DNA from: Bradyrhizobium sp. CSA207
Lineage (GTDB): Bacteria > Pseudomonadota > Alphaproteobacteria > Rhizobiales > Xanthobacteraceae
Length of the DNA: 64,000 nucleotides
Assembly: GCF_029051685.1 (NCBI RefSeq)
Contig: NZ_JAACFT010000011.1
Location: 165,006-229,005, forward strand
Direction of reading: 5' to 3'
Both the position numbers and the translations under genes were made by a program. This document shows, piece by piece, positions 63,741 to 64,000 of the stretch. The notes beneath the pieces were generated by a model, which worked only from the letters and a program-made list of their open reading frames with translations, was not told the DNA's origin and made no database searches. Positions within the stretch are counted from its first letter, which is position 1; each line of letters begins with the position of its first letter.

Positions 63741-64000
63741 ATGGGCAGCATGCTGGTGAACACCCTGATTGCGGCTGGGATCATCTCCGCGATTGGCTAT
63801 GGCTGGATCACCCATCTCCAGAACCGCGGCCAGCGGCGCTCGCGTGCCGGCGCGGGCGGGGATGGCGGCGACAGCAGCTATTCAGGGACGAGTGACGGGG
63901 TCTCGCTGGGAAGCTGGTTTTCGAGTGATAGCTCGGCAAGCTCGAGCGACAGCGGCAGTTGCTCCAGTGGCGATAGCGGCGGTGGCGGGGATTGCGGAGG
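63741..64000 (+). CDS. Hypothetical protein with Ser/Gly-rich tail, partial
   Basis: Runs off the end of the window (86 codons visible). A hydrophobic N-terminal helix (LVNTLIAAGIISAIGYGWIT) is followed by a basic stretch (QNRGQRRSR) and a long Ser/Gly/Asp-rich low-complexity tail. GGGAG ends about six bases before the ATG. Likely a membrane-anchored or exported protein of unknown function. The frame choice is supported by the ribosome site and the composition, not by a family match. Confidence 0.6.
   Translation, partial: MGSMLVNTLIAAGIISAIGYGWITHLQNRGQRRSRAGAGGDGGDSSYSGTSDGVSLGSWFSSDSSASSSDSGSCSSGDSGGGGDCG

Overview
This 64 kb window is the chromosome of a GC-rich alphaproteobacterium, almost certainly Bradyrhizobium or a close relative. 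The clearest pointer is the gene at 5729-6897, which from memory is nearly identical to the structurally studied D-tartrate dehydratase of Bradyrhizobium japonicum. The intergenic palindromes (several families, about 17 copies), the DUF6894 and DUF3297 proteins and the small Gly-rich secreted proteins fit the same group. No rRNA, tRNA, CRISPR array, integrase or intact insertion sequence was recognised. Gene content is mostly core or soft-core metabolism with many regulator-plus-target pairs. Layout: (1) 1-2.6 kb, the PQQ operon pqqABCDE on the minus strand, cut by the window edge inside pqqE. (2) 2.9-7.4 kb, DUF6894, amidase, glutathione peroxidase, DUF3297, a frameshifted tarD and a GIY-YIG nuclease set among palindromic repeats. 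(3) 7.7-14.2 kb, malonyl-CoA decarboxylase, an AraC regulator divergent from an MFS transporter, and a Kef-type antiporter fused to stress-protein domains. (4) 14.3-24.8 kb, an RND pump with its lipoprotein adaptor, a secreted unknown protein, a decayed epimerase remnant, a flavin monooxygenase, a cupin, an AraC regulator and a cupin-XRE regulator. (5) 25-32.9 kb, a peptide/opine-type ABC transporter operon that also carries an FAD amine oxidase and a GhrA-like 2-hydroxyacid dehydrogenase. (6) 33-35.8 kb, a TetR repressor with twin palindromic operators, divergent from an NmrA-like reductase and an exported epoxide hydrolase. (7) 36-40.3 kb, an unknown membrane protein and a SAM/cyclase/ATPase/TPR signalling protein. 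(8) 40.4-49.4 kb, PHA depolymerase, GST, an enolase-superfamily enzyme, AraC-GyrI regulator, SMP-30 lactonase, GNAT and GMC oxidoreductase. (9) 49.4-50.5 kb, about 1 kb of dispersed-repeat DNA with a strikingly structured segment. (10) 50.5-54.8 kb, MoxR ATPase, a frameshifted GlsB-like protein, a CoxE-type VWA protein, a rhodanese and a 3-mercaptopyruvate sulfurtransferase. (11) 54.8-64 kb, envelope genes (L,D-transpeptidase, lytic transglycosylase, small secreted proteins), an NAD epimerase, a hydroxyacid dehydrogenase and the ribosome-associated ABC-F protein EttA. The most notable observations are: three apparent reading-frame lesions in otherwise well-conserved genes (tarD losing catalytic His322, a GlsB-like gene, a small membrane protein), which are either recent decay or indel errors in the assembly; palindromic repeats nested inside other palindromic repeats at two loci in opposite orientation; a candidate structured RNA/DNA element in the 49.5-50.2 kb repeat; and twin 16-bp TetR operators. 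I found no clearly new defence or biosynthetic system. The best candidates for new biology are the structured repeat and the transporter-coupled oxidase/reductase operon.
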